Notes: a model not told the origin generated them from the sequence alone. Shown: positions 21,250-32,562, counted from the stretch's first letter. The stretch: 64,000 nucleotides of DNA from Rhizobium skierniewicense (GCF_014196515.1 NZ_JACIDV010000012.1:82626-146625); one strand, 5' to 3'. Translations and numbers: made by a program.

Positions 21250-21270
21250 GCGCCCGCTCCGATCATTTAC

Positions 21271-21948
21271 CTATCTGGTGCGCAAGTCTTCCAGCCACTC
21301 TCCAGATGCTCTCGCTTCAGCCTCATGCTCGGCATCGCGCCAAACCTCCTGCAGTGCCGCTGTTTCCCATTTCTTCATGGACGGAAGAGACAGCAGCAAT
21401 TGCTTGTAGGTCTCACTTTTCTCCGACAAACCCGTTCCATAAGTCTGAAACCGAAACGCAACAGGGCAGAAAAAAGCATCAACCGCCGTGAGGGTCTGTC
21501 CAGCAAGAAATGGACCTCCGAACTCAGAAAGGCCCTGCTGCCATAGAGCATCGATGCGGGAGATGTCATGCTGGAGGCTCCCGGTGATCTGGCTTGGTTT
21601 GATCCGTAGACCGACGCACATGGGGTGCTGGTTGCGCAGCGTCGAGAAGCCCGCATGCATTTCCGCAACCGCTGACCTGGACCAAGCGCGTGCTTTCGCG
21701 TCATCGGCCCAAACACCTGGGTGTCGTTCGCCCAAATATTCAATGATCGAAACGGATTCCCAAATCGTAAGATCACCATCAACGAGGCATGGGACCTTGC
21801 CTGTTGGCGAGAACGACTGGAAGTCGTGAACAGTCTCCCCAAACGGCACCAGCTTTTCCTCAAACGGTATAGCAAGTTCTTCCATCAGGACCCAGGGCCG
21901 CAAGGACCAGGAAGAGTAGTTCTTATTGGTTATGTAAAGCTGATACAT
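21271..21948 (-). CDS. Glutathione S-transferase family protein
   Basis: 225 residues. Thioredoxin-fold N-terminal domain MYQLYITNKNYSSWSLRPWVLM (Ser at the usual catalytic place), the cis-Pro motif GKVPCLVDGDLTIWESVSIIEYLGE for glutathione binding, and an all-helical C-terminal domain. It resembles the YfcF/maleylacetoacetate-isomerase-like GSTs with the N-K-N-Y-S-S-W-S-L-R-P start. Specific substrate unknown. Convergent with the ComEC-like gene, with only 21 bases between. Confidence 0.88.
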   Translation of the reverse strand: MYQLYITNKNYSSWSLRPWVLMEELAIPFEEKLVPFGETVHDFQSFSPTGKVPCLVDGDLTIWESVSIIEYLGERHPGVWADDAKARAWSRSAVAEMHAGFSTLRNQHPMCVGLRIKPSQITGSLQHDISRIDALWQQGLSEFGGPFLAGQTLTAVDAFFCPVAFRFQTYGTGLSEKSETYKQLLLSLPSMKKWETAALQEVWRDAEHEAEARASGEWLEDLRTR

Positions 21949-22343
21949 CCGAAGCCCCCTGTTGAAGAACCGTGTTACCGCAGGTCATGTGATGGATACA
22001 GAGGGCCTACGAGATGGAAGACTTCAATTTATTTGATGCTTGGTAATCCATGCGAGACTGAAAAAAGGGGTGCTTCGACACGACTTCCGGGTCAAAGGCC
22101 ATCATGAACACATCACTGAAAAACATCTGGAAGCGCAATCGTCATGCGGCTCATGACATCAAGGTCATCGCCAACATACCGGCGGTAACGTGACGGGATA
22201 ACGCGGCGCAAATCGCACTCCCGCGACCATCAAAATCAAGGCTCCAGCAATCAGCAGCAATTTGAGACGAAATCAGCGCAGCGGAAGCCGCGCTGTGGCG
22301 AGAAAACGCCAGAGAATTTCGCGACCCAAACCATGCGATGTGC
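21949..22343. other. Intergenic region between the GST gene and lexA
   Basis: About 395 bases without a firm gene. It contains one short rightward open frame (22104-22193, listed separately) and a GC-rich palindromic stretch near 22278-22300 that may end the leftward lexA transcript. I see no RNA gene or mobile-element remnant. Confidence 0.5.
22104..22193 (+). CDS. Possible 29-residue small protein
   Basis: ATG with AAAGG 6 bases upstream encodes 29 residues, beginning MNTSLKNIWKRNRHAAHDIK and ending VIANIPAVT. It is basic in the first half. The only support is a good ribosome binding site and plausible codon use; no family is recognised, and it could be chance. Confidence 0.22.
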   Translation: MNTSLKNIWKRNRHAAHDIKVIANIPAVT

Positions 22344-23057
22344 TCAATGGTACCGACGAATGAGACCGACCAGCTTGCCTTGGATTTTTACACGATCCGG
22401 TCCAAAAATTCGTGTCTCGTACGCCGGGTTTGCAGCTTCCAATGCAATGGATGCGCCCTTGCGGCGGAAACGCTTCAATGTCGCCTCCTCATCATCCACG
22501 AGCGCAACAACGATATCGCCGGGGCTTGCTGTGCTTCCGTCGCGAATAATGACAGTATCGCCGTCAAAAATTCCCGCCTCGATCATCGAATCGCCTTTGA
22601 CCTCAAGCGCATAATGCTCGCCTGAACCCAGCATATCCATGGGCACGACAACGTCATGCGTATTGTTTTGAATGGCGGAGATGGGAACGCCTGCTGCGAT
22701 GCGTCCCATGACAGGAACACTGACGGCGTTGGACAGGGCGTCGTTTGCCGGTGCTGGCGGCTCGACTGTCTTCGATTTGCCGAGGCTGCCTTCAATCACG
22801 CTTGGTGAAAACCCGCGTGGCGGCTTTGCTGGGGGAGTGTAGGACTCAGGAAGCTTGATGACTTCGAGCGCCCGGGCACGATTGGGTAGTCGGCGAATGA
22901 ATCCGCGTTCTTCCAAGGCTGTTATCAGCCTGTGAATGCCGGATTTCGAGGCGAGGTCGAGTGCGTCCTTCATTTCATCGAAGGAGGGGGGCACGCCCGA
23001 TTCCTTCATCCGTTCATGAATGAAGAGAAGCAATTCCTGCTGTTTGCGCGTGAGCAT
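22344..23057 (-). CDS. lexA: SOS repressor LexA
   Basis: 237 residues from the ATG at 23057 ([20 protein letters not shown]); the longer frame to 23126 crosses the operator. Winged-helix DNA-binding domain at residues 1-65, linker with the self-cleavage site Ala122-Gly123 ([12 protein letters not shown]), and the peptidase pair Ser157 ([13 protein letters not shown]) and Lys195 (EEATLKRF). LexA represses SOS genes until RecA filaments trigger self-cleavage. A GTTC-N7-GTTC operator lies 63 bases upstream, so it is autoregulated. Confidence 0.98.
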   Translation of the reverse strand: MLTRKQQELLLFIHERMKESGVPPSFDEMKDALDLASKSGIHRLITALEERGFIRRLPNRARALEVIKLPESYTPPAKPPRGFSPSVIEGSLGKSKTVEPPAPANDALSNAVSVPVMGRIAAGVPISAIQNNTHDVVVPMDMLGSGEHYALEVKGDSMIEAGIFDGDTVIIRDGSTASPGDIVVALVDDEEATLKRFRRKGASIALEAANPAYETRIFGPDRVKIQGKLVGLIRRYH

Positions 23058-23119
23058 GGACAATACCCTTGGATTTCGAGGCGAAGATTCGCGAAACAAA
23101 TACAGAACAGACACTATAT

Positions 23120-23134
23120 GTTCCATATGTGTTC
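23120..23134 (-). promoter_or_regulatory. SOS box (LexA operator) of lexA
   Basis: GTTCCATATGTGTTC, an exact match to the alphaproteobacterial direct-repeat operator GTTC-N7-GTTC (read on the plus strand), in the spacer between lexA and the divergent glyoxalase-fold gene. Confidence 0.92.
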
Positions 23135-23261
23135 TGCAATCCCCTAAAATTTTGTAAAGTTCCTATTATTGTGTGTCTTTGCGCGTGACATCATCGTCCT
23201 GTAGGAAATGTTATAGGAACACGGCGTTGTTTGTCGCCGATAAACGGATGTGGATTTTCAA

Positions 23262-24134
23262 ATGGCTCGCGACATCGATCACCTTGTCCTGCCGGTTTCG
23301 AGCCTGAAGGAGGCACGTGAACGCCTTTCAGCGCTCGGTTTTACCGTCTCTGCGCGTGCCAAACATCCGTTCGGCACAGAGAACGCCTGCGTCTTTTTGA
23401 AGGATGGAACCTATCTGGAGCCATTGGCAATCAGCGATGCCGATACGTATTCGATGAATGCCGTGAGCGGGATCGCCTTCGTCTCAAGGGATAAACGCTT
23501 TCGCGATAAGCGTGGCCCGAACGGAATATCTGCCCTTGTTGCCAAGAGCGACAATGCCGATTCGGATCATGAGCAGTTTGTTGCGGCAGGTTTATCCGGC
23601 GGGGATCCATTCTCATTCAGTCGTCCCGTGACATTGCCGGATGGCAACACCTCGCAGGCGAGCTTTCGACTGGCCTTCGCAGGCGACAACGTGAGTGATG
23701 TCTTCTTTTTTTCGTGCCAGCGCATCGCAGCACTTCCGGCTGATCGCTCCGATCTTGAGGGCCACAAAAACGGCGTCATCGGTATTCGTGAGGTCGTGCT
23801 GAGTGCAGACAGACCCAGCAACTTTGAGCGCCTGATAGAGTTGGTTTTCGAAGCGAAGGCCGTTGGCGGAGATGAGGAAGAACTTTATTTCCAGGCATCG
23901 AACGTTGGCCTTCGGCTCGTTACACAGGCAGCAGCCCGGCATCTCCTTGACGTATCCCAGCAACGTATCGGTCCGGGGTTGAACGGTGAAGCAATTGTCT
24001 TTTCCGTGTCCGATCTCGCCGTGACAGCAGCCGTGCTTGCTGCTAATGGCGTTGCATACACGCGTAAGGGCGCTCGGGTGCTGGTTCAGCCAGCCTCCGG
24101 CCAAGGCGCAATATTTGCTTTCGAGGAGTTATGA
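23262..24134 (+). CDS. VOC (glyoxalase-like) family protein
   Basis: 290 residues from ATG 23262 ([20 protein letters not shown]); a GTG at 23250 is also open. The N-terminal half matches the glyoxalase-like domain with a metal-ligand His in DIDHLVLPV and a possible Glu in TYLEPLAI; a second VOC-like half follows ([26 protein letters not shown] and later [23 protein letters not shown]). Substrate unknown. Its stop overlaps the kdsA start region by 1 base, so the two form an operon; a role linked to Kdo synthesis is not implied by the sequence. Confidence 0.8.
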   Translation: MARDIDHLVLPVSSLKEARERLSALGFTVSARAKHPFGTENACVFLKDGTYLEPLAISDADTYSMNAVSGIAFVSRDKRFRDKRGPNGISALVAKSDNADSDHEQFVAAGLSGGDPFSFSRPVTLPDGNTSQASFRLAFAGDNVSDVFFFSCQRIAALPADRSDLEGHKNGVIGIREVVLSADRPSNFERLIELVFEAKAVGGDEEELYFQASNVGLRLVTQAAARHLLDVSQQRIGPGLNGEAIVFSVSDLAVTAAVLAANGVAYTRKGARVLVQPASGQGAIFAFEEL

Positions 24135-24982
24135 TGAGCGTTCGCAACAATCTTGATGTTGTCGTCGGCGAAGGAGCCGGGCAGGTAACCTTTTCCAACA
24201 CGAAGCGTTTCTCGCTCATCGCCGGGCCGTGCCAGATGGAAAGCCGTGATCATGCCTTCATGATTGCGGAAAACCTCGCCGAACTTTGCGGCAGGCTTGG
24301 GATCGGGCTGGTCTACAAGTCTTCCTACGACAAGGCCAACCGCACATCTCTGTCGGGACAGCGTGGCATTGGCATCGATAAGGCGCTGGAGGTCTTTGCG
24401 GAGCTGAAAGAGCAGTTCGGATTTCCGGTTCTGTCAGACATTCACACGGAGGAGCAGTGCGCCATTGTCGCGCCTGTCATCGACATTCTGCAAATCCCTG
24501 CTTTCCTGAGCCGACAAACAGACCTTCTTGTTGCTGCCGCCAAGACGGGCCGTGTGATCAACGTCAAGAAGGGCCAGTTTCTAGCGCCCTGGGATATGAA
24601 GAACGTTCTGGCCAAGTTGAACGATAGCGGCAATCCGAACGTCCTTTTGTGCGAACGCGGCGCCTCGTTCGGCTACAACACGCTGGTGTCCGACATGCGC
24701 TCTTTGCCCATCATGGCCTCACTCGGCGCGCCTGTCGTCTTCGATGCGACCCACTCGGTTCAACAGCCAGGCGGGCAGGGCGGCTCAACGGGAGGCCAGC
24801 GGGAATTCGTGGAAACACTTTCGCGCGCAGCCGTTGCAGTCGGTATTGCCGGTCTCTTCGTCGAAACGCACGAAGATCCGGACAATGCGCCGTCGGATGG
24901 CCCGAATATGGTTCATCTGAAAGACATGCCCAAGCTTCTGGAGAAGTTGCTGGCCTTCGACGACATCGCCAAATCGGCTTGA
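24134..24982 (+). CDS. kdsA: 3-deoxy-8-phosphooctulonate (Kdo-8-P) synthase
   Basis: 282 residues from the ATG at 24134, which is 5 bases from GGAG; the ATG at 24131 is too close. Family motifs: [64 protein letters not shown] and [18 protein letters not shown]. It condenses phosphoenolpyruvate with arabinose-5-phosphate to make Kdo-8-phosphate for the LPS core. Follows the VOC gene without a gap. Confidence 0.98.
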   Translation: MSVRNNLDVVVGEGAGQVTFSNTKRFSLIAGPCQMESRDHAFMIAENLAELCGRLGIGLVYKSSYDKANRTSLSGQRGIGIDKALEVFAELKEQFGFPVLSDIHTEEQCAIVAPVIDILQIPAFLSRQTDLLVAAAKTGRVINVKKGQFLAPWDMKNVLAKLNDSGNPNVLLCERGASFGYNTLVSDMRSLPIMASLGAPVVFDATHSVQQPGGQGGSTGGQREFVETLSRAAVAVGIAGLFVETHEDPDNAPSDGPNMVHLKDMPKLLEKLLAFDDIAKSA

Positions 24983-25073
24983 CGGTTTTTGGCCTCAATC
25001 GACTTTTATGGACAGTCGGCGCCTGAACGGGCGCCGTCATTGTAATTTCTTGATGGTCGTCTAAATCGGCTAA

Positions 25074-26480
<1,407 letters not shown>

Positions 26481-26490
26481 GCCTCCCACC

Positions 26491-26524
26491 TAGAGCGTTT
26501 CCATTTAACAAGGAAACGCTCTAG
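26491..26524 (+). terminator. Long inverted repeat after eno, abutting the IS
   Basis: CTAGAGCGTTTCC and GGAAACGC..CTAG flank a loop of about nine bases, giving a stem of roughly 8-13 bp just after the eno stop. It lacks a T run, and similar AGAGCGTTTCC-type palindromes are frequent intergenic repeats in rhizobia, so it may be a repeat element acting as a terminator. The IS begins at its last base. Confidence 0.55.
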
Positions 26525-27385
26525 GCTGTAGTGACAATTTAATCATTTGAGCCAGAGCATTATGCTTGCGATTTTGATGAAGCCCATGAAGTTTGCGGCG
26601 ATTTTGTCATAGCGTGTTGCGATACGCCGCCACTGCTTGAGCTTTGCGAAGAAGCTTTCGATACCCCATCGGGCCTTGTATGCGATGCGGTCGTAGGCGT
26701 GCTGATACTTGCGATGGCGGCGCGGCGGGATGACCGGCTCGCCGCCCTGTTCGAGAATGATGTCATGCAGGCTATCGGCATCATAGGCGCGGTCTGCCAG
26801 CACCTGTTTGGCGGGTATACCCCGGACAAGATCGCAAGCTGGAGCCATGTCATTCTGCTGTCCCGGTCCAAGATGGAAGCGAACCGGTAGGCCCAACGCG
26901 TCAACTACCGCATGGATTTTACTGCCAAATCCACCGCGGGAGCGACCGAGAGCCTGGGCTTGCGAGCCCCCCTTTTTCGTCGGCCACCAGCAGCTTGGGC
27001 CTGCGCCCGAATCACGGTCGCATCGATCGAAAGCCACTCCGATCAGGATCGGCGGCTATCGCTTCGAAAATCTGATCGAATACACCTTGCTCGATCCACC
27101 GATAATACCGTCGCTTCACCGTCTGATAAGGCCCGAAACGATCTTCCGGCAGATCGCGCCAGCGTGCACCCGAGCGTGCCAGCCACAACACCGCATCGAA
27201 AAAAACGGCAACCGTCACTACGCGGGCCGCGCTTGCCTTGGCGACCACCGGGAACGAACGATTTCAGCCGATCCCACTGATCGTCGCGCAAAACCTTGCC
27301 ATCCATCACCGACCTCCAAAAGTCAGTGTTGAATCTGATTCAACGACAAAACGGAATCCCATTCCCTTAAATTGTCACTACAGCC
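26524..27385 (-). mobile_element. IS5-family (IS427-like) insertion sequence, 862 bp
   Basis: Perfect 19-bp terminal inverted repeats GGCTGTAGTGACAATTTAA at 26524-26542 and 27367-27385, flanked by TA on both sides (26522-26523 and 27386-27387), as expected for the IS427 group which targets TA. The transposase is on the minus strand and split into several frames. The element lies between eno and the bases leading into the next terminator hairpin. Confidence 0.93.
26543..27309 (-). pseudogene. IS5/IS427-type transposase, frameshifted
   Basis: The reading order needed for a whole transposase is: MMDGKVLRDDQWDRLKSFVP to about 27200 in the first frame, then DAVLWLARSGARWRDLPEDR to AADPD (to about 27044) in a second frame, a short WLSIDATVIRAQAQAAGGRR stretch back in the first frame, then GGSQAQALGRSRGGFGSKIH to the end at 26543 in the third. 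The last change, at the A5G6 tract near 26965, fits the normal programmed -1 frameshift of the group. The first two, at a run of seven A (plus strand 27199-27205) and near 27036, look like one inserted and one lost base. The DDE residues (SIDATV Asp, LADRAYD Asp, KARWGIESFFAKLK Glu) are all still encoded. Confidence 0.85.
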
Positions 27386-27399
27386 TAACGTATCAATCG

Positions 27400-27426
27400 A
27401 AAGGCCCGGATCGCTCCGGGCCTTTT
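27400..27426 (+). terminator. Rho-independent terminator, probably the original eno terminator
   Basis: GGCCCGGA TCGC TCCGGGCC followed by five T on the plus strand, directly after the IS right end and before the convergent LacI-type gene. It would stop rightward transcripts coming from eno through the IS. Confidence 0.8.
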
Positions 27427-28488
27427 TCATGCGCCGAATTTGGGCGCTCGGCTGGACCAGACGGGCTGACTGAGGCTTTGGAGCCCTTGGACCGGTTTGC
27501 CATCGATCCGGGCCAGCAAAGCCCTGGCCAGTTCCCGACCCGCCAGCTTGATATCCTCGTTGACCGTGTGGATTTCGGGACGAAGCCAGTTCAGAAAATC
27601 GGCAGATTGTTTGGACACGACGTCGATATCTCTTCCAACCTTTTTGCCCGCCTCTTCGACGCCAGCGATGAAGGCGATGGTGGACGTGCCGCTGATCGAT
27701 ACCAAACCGTCGGGACAATCCGGTGTGCTCATCAGCGCCTCGCTTAACGCTTTGACCTGATCGAGCGGCGTGTCGTTGCTGATGATGTCGTTCAGCGGAA
27801 ATTCCAAGAGGCCGAAATCGTGCAGGCCCCGCTCAAAGCCACGCCGCGCGAAATCATAATAGGAAAACTGCTTTGGAGGCAGCAAAACGGCAATGTGCTT
27901 TCGTCCACATTGCGACAGCCGCTTCATTGCCTCGTAGACATAAGCCTCGTTATCGAAATCATGATAGGGATGATCGATCCCCATATTGGTGCGGCCATGG
28001 GCTGCGAAGGGCATGTTGCGTTCCGTCATGAAGCGGACGCGTGCATCGTCCGGCTGCATCTTCGAGATGATGACGCCATCGGCAGAGCCCGTGTCCAGAA
28101 TATACTGGATTGGGACCATAGGGTCCTTCGCATGCGTATGCGGTGTGACCACCAAGTGATACTGCGTGTTTGCCAGCACCTCGGTGATGCCGAACACCAG
28201 TTGGGTGGTGAAGCCCATCAACTCTTCGTCCACACTCAGAACCAGTGCGATGACATTTGTCTTGCCTGTGCGCAAACGAACGCCTGCACGGTTCGGCTGG
28301 TAGCCGATCTGCCGCGCCACCTGACGAACACGCTCCTTGGTTTCCGCCCCGATATCAGGTGCATCTTTCAGCGCACGAGACACCGTCGTGATGCCGAGGC
28401 CGGTCATATAGGCTATGGTCTTGAGAGTGGGGCGCTCATAACCCGCCAGTGCCTGGACGTTCGTCTCGGGTTCTATGCTGTCATCCAT
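27427..28488 (-). CDS. LacI family transcriptional regulator
   Basis: 353 residues from the ATG at 28488 ([20 protein letters not shown]). The LacI helix-turn-helix is at about residues 20-65 ([20 protein letters not shown], then hinge [20 protein letters not shown]), followed by a periplasmic-binding-like effector domain ([33 protein letters not shown]). Divergent from a beta-mannosidase and an aldo/keto reductase, which it very likely controls in response to a mannoside or its product. LacI-type palindromes in the spacer support this. Confidence 0.9.
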   Translation of the reverse strand: MDDSIEPETNVQALAGYERPTLKTIAYMTGLGITTVSRALKDAPDIGAETKERVRQVARQIGYQPNRAGVRLRTGKTNVIALVLSVDEELMGFTTQLVFGITEVLANTQYHLVVTPHTHAKDPMVPIQYILDTGSADGVIISKMQPDDARVRFMTERNMPFAAHGRTNMGIDHPYHDFDNEAYVYEAMKRLSQCGRKHIAVLLPPKQFSYYDFARRGFERGLHDFGLLEFPLNDIISNDTPLDQVKALSEALMSTPDCPDGLVSISGTSTIAFIAGVEEAGKKVGRDIDVVSKQSADFLNWLRPEIHTVNEDIKLAGRELARALLARIDGKPVQGLQSLSQPVWSSRAPKFGA

Positions 28489-28984
28489 GTGGCCACTCAC
28501 TATCAGTTCTACGTGATATGGTAGAGCGCTTTTCGATTGTTGCAAAGCAGATAGCCGCATTGCAGAGGAAATGACGAAAACACGTCTGTAACGATACAGT
28601 CAGTTTGGCTGTTCGATGGCGAAATAAGCGTTCTGGAAATGGTGCAACTTTTCTAAAAAAGCAAACTGCGAGGGCTCGAATGAAGCGTATTTTTAACATT
28701 AAAAAAGTCACTTAAATATATGATTTAAGTATTTAAATTTTATATTAATATACATTTCTCTCTCCTGTCTGCGTAGTCGATGCATCTCCAGATTTAGAAT
28801 TTGCAATCCCTCGTGACCGCCGGAAAATTTTCCGGTAACGTTGCCGGCGGAGAAAGAGGTTTCGTTTCGTTGAAATCTGGAGGTCGCCCAATCGTGCGCT
28901 GGAAAGCCGTCAGGGCCTTTGCAGCGTTTCCGCGATCCTCAATCAAGTCTTTCAAGACGGCATGACAATATGGCAGGGCAGGAC
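28489..28984. other. Divergent control region between the LacI-type gene and the beta-mannosidase
   Basis: About 496 bases. It contains a very AT-rich stretch (28690-28760) that stands out from the surrounding high-GC DNA and two overlapping LacI-type palindromes at 28820-28847 (listed separately). I see no gene or RNA here; the open frame starting at TTG 28919 is only an upstream extension of the mannosidase. Confidence 0.6.
28820..28847. promoter_or_regulatory. Likely LacI-type operator pair
   Basis: CCGGAAAATTTTCCGG (28820-28835) is a perfect 16-bp palindrome; it overlaps CCGGTAACGTTGCCGG (28832-28847), a near-palindrome with the central AACGTT typical of LacI-family operators. Both lie 140-165 bases before the mannosidase start. 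Confidence 0.65.
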
Positions 28985-31441
28985 ATGACATCATCTTACG
29001 CAAACGACGTCTCGGTCGACCTTTCCGGGCAGTGGAAACTTTCATGTGCCGAGGGTGAGCATGATGCCCCCATCACAGTTCCCGGGGACGTGCACAGTGC
29101 CTTGCGTCAGGCAACGATAATTCCGGACCCATATTTCGGGCGTAACGAAATCGACGTGCAGTGGGTGGCTGATCTTGACTGGATGATCGAGCGCAGCTTT
29201 CATGTCGATGATCCGGAAGCAAACTGGTATCTGGACATCGACTATCTCGATACGGTCGCAGTGGTCTTCGTGAACGACGTTCCCGTGCTGTCAGCCGACA
29301 ACTGCTTCCGCCGCTACCGGCCGGATGTGTCCAGCGCGCTGGTGCCGGGCGAAAACAGAATTCGCATCCATTTTCATTCCAGCATCAAGGCCGGTGCGGA
29401 GCGGCAGGAGGCGCAGCCATTCTACGTCCCGTATCACCCTGGCAACTCGCCGATCCCGAACGGCAACATGCTGAGAAAGCCGCAATGCCATTTTGGCTGG
29501 GATTGGAACATCGCGCTGGCGCCATTGGGCCTGTATGGTGACATTGCGTTGCGGCGGCTGGATGCGGCGCGGATCGAGAGCGTCCACACATCACAGCGCC
29601 ATGTCGAGGATGGGGTGGAGCTTCATGTCGGAGTGATGCTTCATGCTGCGCAGGCGGTGAGCGTGCCGATCCACCTTTCGCTTGGCGAGGAGAGGCTGCG
29701 GTTGGACTGCGGCGTCAATGCAGGCGATACGGTGCTGAGGCATGTCTTCTTTGTCGAGACGCCGAAATTGTGGTGGCCGGCGGGCAGTGGCGAGCAGGCG
29801 CTCTACACGCTGACAGTGGAGCTTCCAGATGAATCCGTGACGCGGCAGATCGGTTTTCGAACCATCGAGCTTCTGACGGATAAGGACGAGGCGGGTAGCC
29901 GCTTTGCGTTTCGCGTCAACGGACGGGAGATTTTCTGCCGTGGTGCCAACTGGATCCCGGCTGATGCGCTTCATTCCTTGAGCAGCCGCGAAAAGACCGA
30001 AGACTTGCTGTTGTCGGCGGTTCAAGCGAACATGAATATGATCCGCGTCTGGGGCGGCGGCTTCTACGAGCAGGACTGGTTCTACGATCTTTGCGACAGG
30101 CTGGGTTTGATGGTGTGGCAGGACTTCATGTTTGCCTGCAACCTTTATCCCTGCACCGATGACTTCCTGGATAATGTCGAGCATGAAGTCAGCTACCAGG
30201 TAAAGCGACTGTCCTCGCATCCGTCCATCGCGCTGTGGTGCGGCGATAACGAACTGGTCGGCGCACTAACGTGGTTCGACGAATCGCGAGACAATCGCGA
30301 CCGGTATCTGGTCGCCTATGACCGGCTGAACCGGACGATCGAGAAGGCGCTGAAAAAAGCCGCTCCATCTGCGCTGTGGTGGCCGTCCAGCCCGGCGTCC
30401 GGTTATCTTGATTATGGCGACGCATGGCACGCAGACGGCTCGGGCGATATGCACTACTGGTCCGTCTGGCACGAAAACAAATCCTTCGACAACTACCGTG
30501 CCGTCATGCCGCGCTTCTGCTCGGAGTTCGGTTTCCAGTCCTACACATCCATGCCGGTGATCAAGACCTATGCGGATGGGAAGGACATGAACATCTCTTC
30601 GCCAGTGATCGAGCTTCACCAGAAGAATGCGGGCGGCAACGAGCGGATTGCGGGGACCATGTTCCGCTATTTCCGCTTTCCCAAAGATTTCGAAAATTTC
30701 GTCTATATCAGTCAGGTGCAGCAGGCGCTCGCCATCAAGACGGCGGTGGACTATTGGCGCTCCCTGAAACCGCATTGCATGGGCACGCTGTACTGGCAGC
30801 TGAACGACACATGGCCGGTGGCCTCGTGGTCGAGCCTTGACTACGGCGGAAGCTGGAAAGCGCTGCACTATGCCGCCCGTCGCTTTTTCCAACCGGTCAG
30901 CGTGTCCGCCATTCCATCGGAAGATGGCAAGACAGTGCGTTTCTCGACGGTCAACGACACGGCGGAAGAGGTGGAGATCGACATGAATATCTTCGCGCTC
31001 TCAACCGATGGATCCCGCACGCCGTTGAAATCCGCGCGCGGTACCTGCGGGCCGGATGCTGCCGCGACCATGACGGAAATAGACATAGCGCAGCTTGCGG
31101 ACGGTGCCTTGCTTTCTTGGAATTTCATCGCATCCAACGGGATGACCGGCGAGGGGCACCACGTTGCACAAACCTACAAGGCGCTGGAACTGCAACCTTC
31201 GGGTCTCAAACACCACGTCAAACCACTGGATGACGGGACGTTCGAAGTGGAAGTCTCGCCATCGGGGCTTGCTCTCTTCGTGATGATCGAAGCCGATATT
31301 GCCGGACGCTACTCCGACAATCTGTTCGATCTGGCTGCGGGCGAGACACGCCGTATCGTCTTTGCCCCCAAGAGCGGCGAACAGACACCGCACCCGTCTT
31401 TCAAGATTTTCGATCTGTATTCATCGCAATCACAAGGTTGA
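28985..31441 (+). CDS. Glycoside hydrolase family 2 beta-mannosidase
   Basis: 818 residues from ATG 28985 (MTSSYANDVSVDLSGQWKLS); ATG 28970 and TTG 28919 are other in-frame options. Domains: jelly-roll sugar-binding (residues 1-170), Ig-like (170-280), TIM barrel (280-600), C-terminal beta domains. The acid/base Glu is at about 423 in WCGDNELVG and the nucleophile Glu at about 514 in RFCSEFGFQSY; NWIPADALHS and MIRVWGGGFYEQDWFYDLCD are typical of beta-mannosidases rather than galactosidases. No signal peptide, so it would cleave short mannosides in the cytoplasm. An aldo/keto reductase follows. Confidence 0.9.
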   Translation: MTSSYANDVSVDLSGQWKLSCAEGEHDAPITVPGDVHSALRQATIIPDPYFGRNEIDVQWVADLDWMIERSFHVDDPEANWYLDIDYLDTVAVVFVNDVPVLSADNCFRRYRPDVSSALVPGENRIRIHFHSSIKAGAERQEAQPFYVPYHPGNSPIPNGNMLRKPQCHFGWDWNIALAPLGLYGDIALRRLDAARIESVHTSQRHVEDGVELHVGVMLHAAQAVSVPIHLSLGEERLRLDCGVNAGDTVLRHVFFVETPKLWWPAGSGEQALYTLTVELPDESVTRQIGFRTIELLTDKDEAGSRFAFRVNGREIFCRGANWIPADALHSLSSREKTEDLLLSAVQANMNMIRVWGGGFYEQDWFYDLCDRLGLMVWQDFMFACNLYPCTDDFLDNVEHEVSYQVKRLSSHPSIALWCGDNELVGALTWFDESRDNRDRYLVAYDRLNRTIEKALKKAAPSALWWPSSPASGYLDYGDAWHADGSGDMHYWSVWHENKSFDNYRAVMPRFCSEFGFQSYTSMPVIKTYADGKDMNISSPVIELHQKNAGGNERIAGTMFRYFRFPKDFENFVYISQVQQALAIKTAVDYWRSLKPHCMGTLYWQLNDTWPVASWSSLDYGGSWKALHYAARRFFQPVSVSAIPSEDGKTVRFSTVNDTAEEVEIDMNIFALSTDGSRTPLKSARGTCGPDAAATMTEIDIAQLADGALLSWNFIASNGMTGEGHHVAQTYKALELQPSGLKHHVKPLDDGTFEVEVSPSGLALFVMIEADIAGRYSDNLFDLAAGETRRIVFAPKSGEQTPHPSFKIFDLYSSQSQG

Positions 31442-31527
31442 AACGACATCAGGAGTCTTTAACATCACCTACCCATCACGCCTGCCTATTCTTCAGCAGG
31501 CAATAGCATTTTCAAGGAGGAGCATCC

Positions 31528-32562
31528 ATGGCCTGGCAACCGGCTGAAAACCGTTACGCGTCCATGAAATATAATCATTGCGGTACATCGGGGCTGAAGC
31601 TTCCGGCGATCTCGCTCGGTCTGTGGCACAATTTCGGTAACGATTTTTCGCACAAGACCAAGCAGGACATTTGCCGCAAGGCGTTCGATCTCGGTATCAC
31701 CCACTTCGATCTCGCCAACAATTACGGTCCACCTCCCGGCAGTGCCGAAACGGCATTCGGTGAAATTCTGCGCAATGATTTCGCGGGGTATCGTGACGAG
31801 TTGGTGATCTCGTCCAAGGCGGGTTACAACATGTGGCCGGGCCCGTATGGAGAGTGGGGTAGCCGCAAATATCTCATCTCCTCCTGCGACCAGAGCCTGA
31901 AGCGCATGGGGCTGGACTATGTCGATATCTTCTATTCGCACCGCTTCGATCCGGATACGCCGTTGGAGGAAACCTGTGGCGCGCTGGACCACATCGTGCG
32001 GTCGGGCAGGGCGCTTTATGTCGGGATTTCCTCCTACAATTCACAACGCACCCGCGAAGCAGCAGCCATTCTGAAAGAGTTGGGAACGCCCTGCATCATC
32101 CACCAGCCCAGCTACTCGATGATCAATCGCTGGATCGAAGAGGATGGCCTCGTCGATACGCTTGAGGAACTCGGCATCGGATCGATCGTGTTCTCGCCAC
32201 TGGCGCAAGGCATGTTGACCACCAAATATCTCGGTGGTGTGCCGGATGCCAGCCGTGCCAGCCAGGGCAAGTCTCTCAACCCGGCCTTCCTCAACGAGCG
32301 CAATATCGAAAACATTCGTGGGCTTAACGCGATTGCCGAACGTCGTGGCCAGACACTGGCGCAGATGGCCATCGCCTGGGTCCTGCGCGGCGGGCACATC
32401 ACGACAGCACTGATCGGCGCCAGCCGCCCCGAGCAGGTCGAAGACTGCGTCAAAGCCCTCGACAAACCGGATTTCACCGCCGAAGAGCTTTCAGAAATCG
32501 ATCGCTTTGCCAAAGATGCGGACATCAATCTTTGGGCAAAGTCCGCCGAGTTGAAGTCGTAA
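31528..32562 (+). CDS. Aldo/keto reductase, L-glyceraldehyde-3-phosphate reductase (YghZ) type
   Basis: 344 residues with a strong AAGGAGG site. AKR tetrad: Asp and Tyr in THFDLANNYGPPPGSAE, Lys in VISSKAGYNMWPGPYGEWGS, His in DIFYSHRFDPDTPLEE; the C-terminal half has GIGSIVFSPLAQGMLTTKYL. The GPPPGSAE and MWPGPYG blocks mark the AKR14/YghZ group, which reduces glyceraldehyde phosphate and related aldehydes with NADPH. It lies 86 bases after the mannosidase on the same strand, so it is probably co-regulated; its substrate here is not known. Confidence 0.88.
   Translation: MAWQPAENRYASMKYNHCGTSGLKLPAISLGLWHNFGNDFSHKTKQDICRKAFDLGITHFDLANNYGPPPGSAETAFGEILRNDFAGYRDELVISSKAGYNMWPGPYGEWGSRKYLISSCDQSLKRMGLDYVDIFYSHRFDPDTPLEETCGALDHIVRSGRALYVGISSYNSQRTREAAAILKELGTPCIIHQPSYSMINRWIEEDGLVDTLEELGIGSIVFSPLAQGMLTTKYLGGVPDASRASQGKSLNPAFLNERNIENIRGLNAIAERRGQTLAQMAIAWVLRGGHITTALIGASRPEQVEDCVKALDKPDFTAEELSEIDRFAKDADINLWAKSAELKS

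Noticed and set aside
23058..23126. Longer LexA start
   Set aside because: The extension lies over the LexA operator, and MLTRKQQ is the conserved start.
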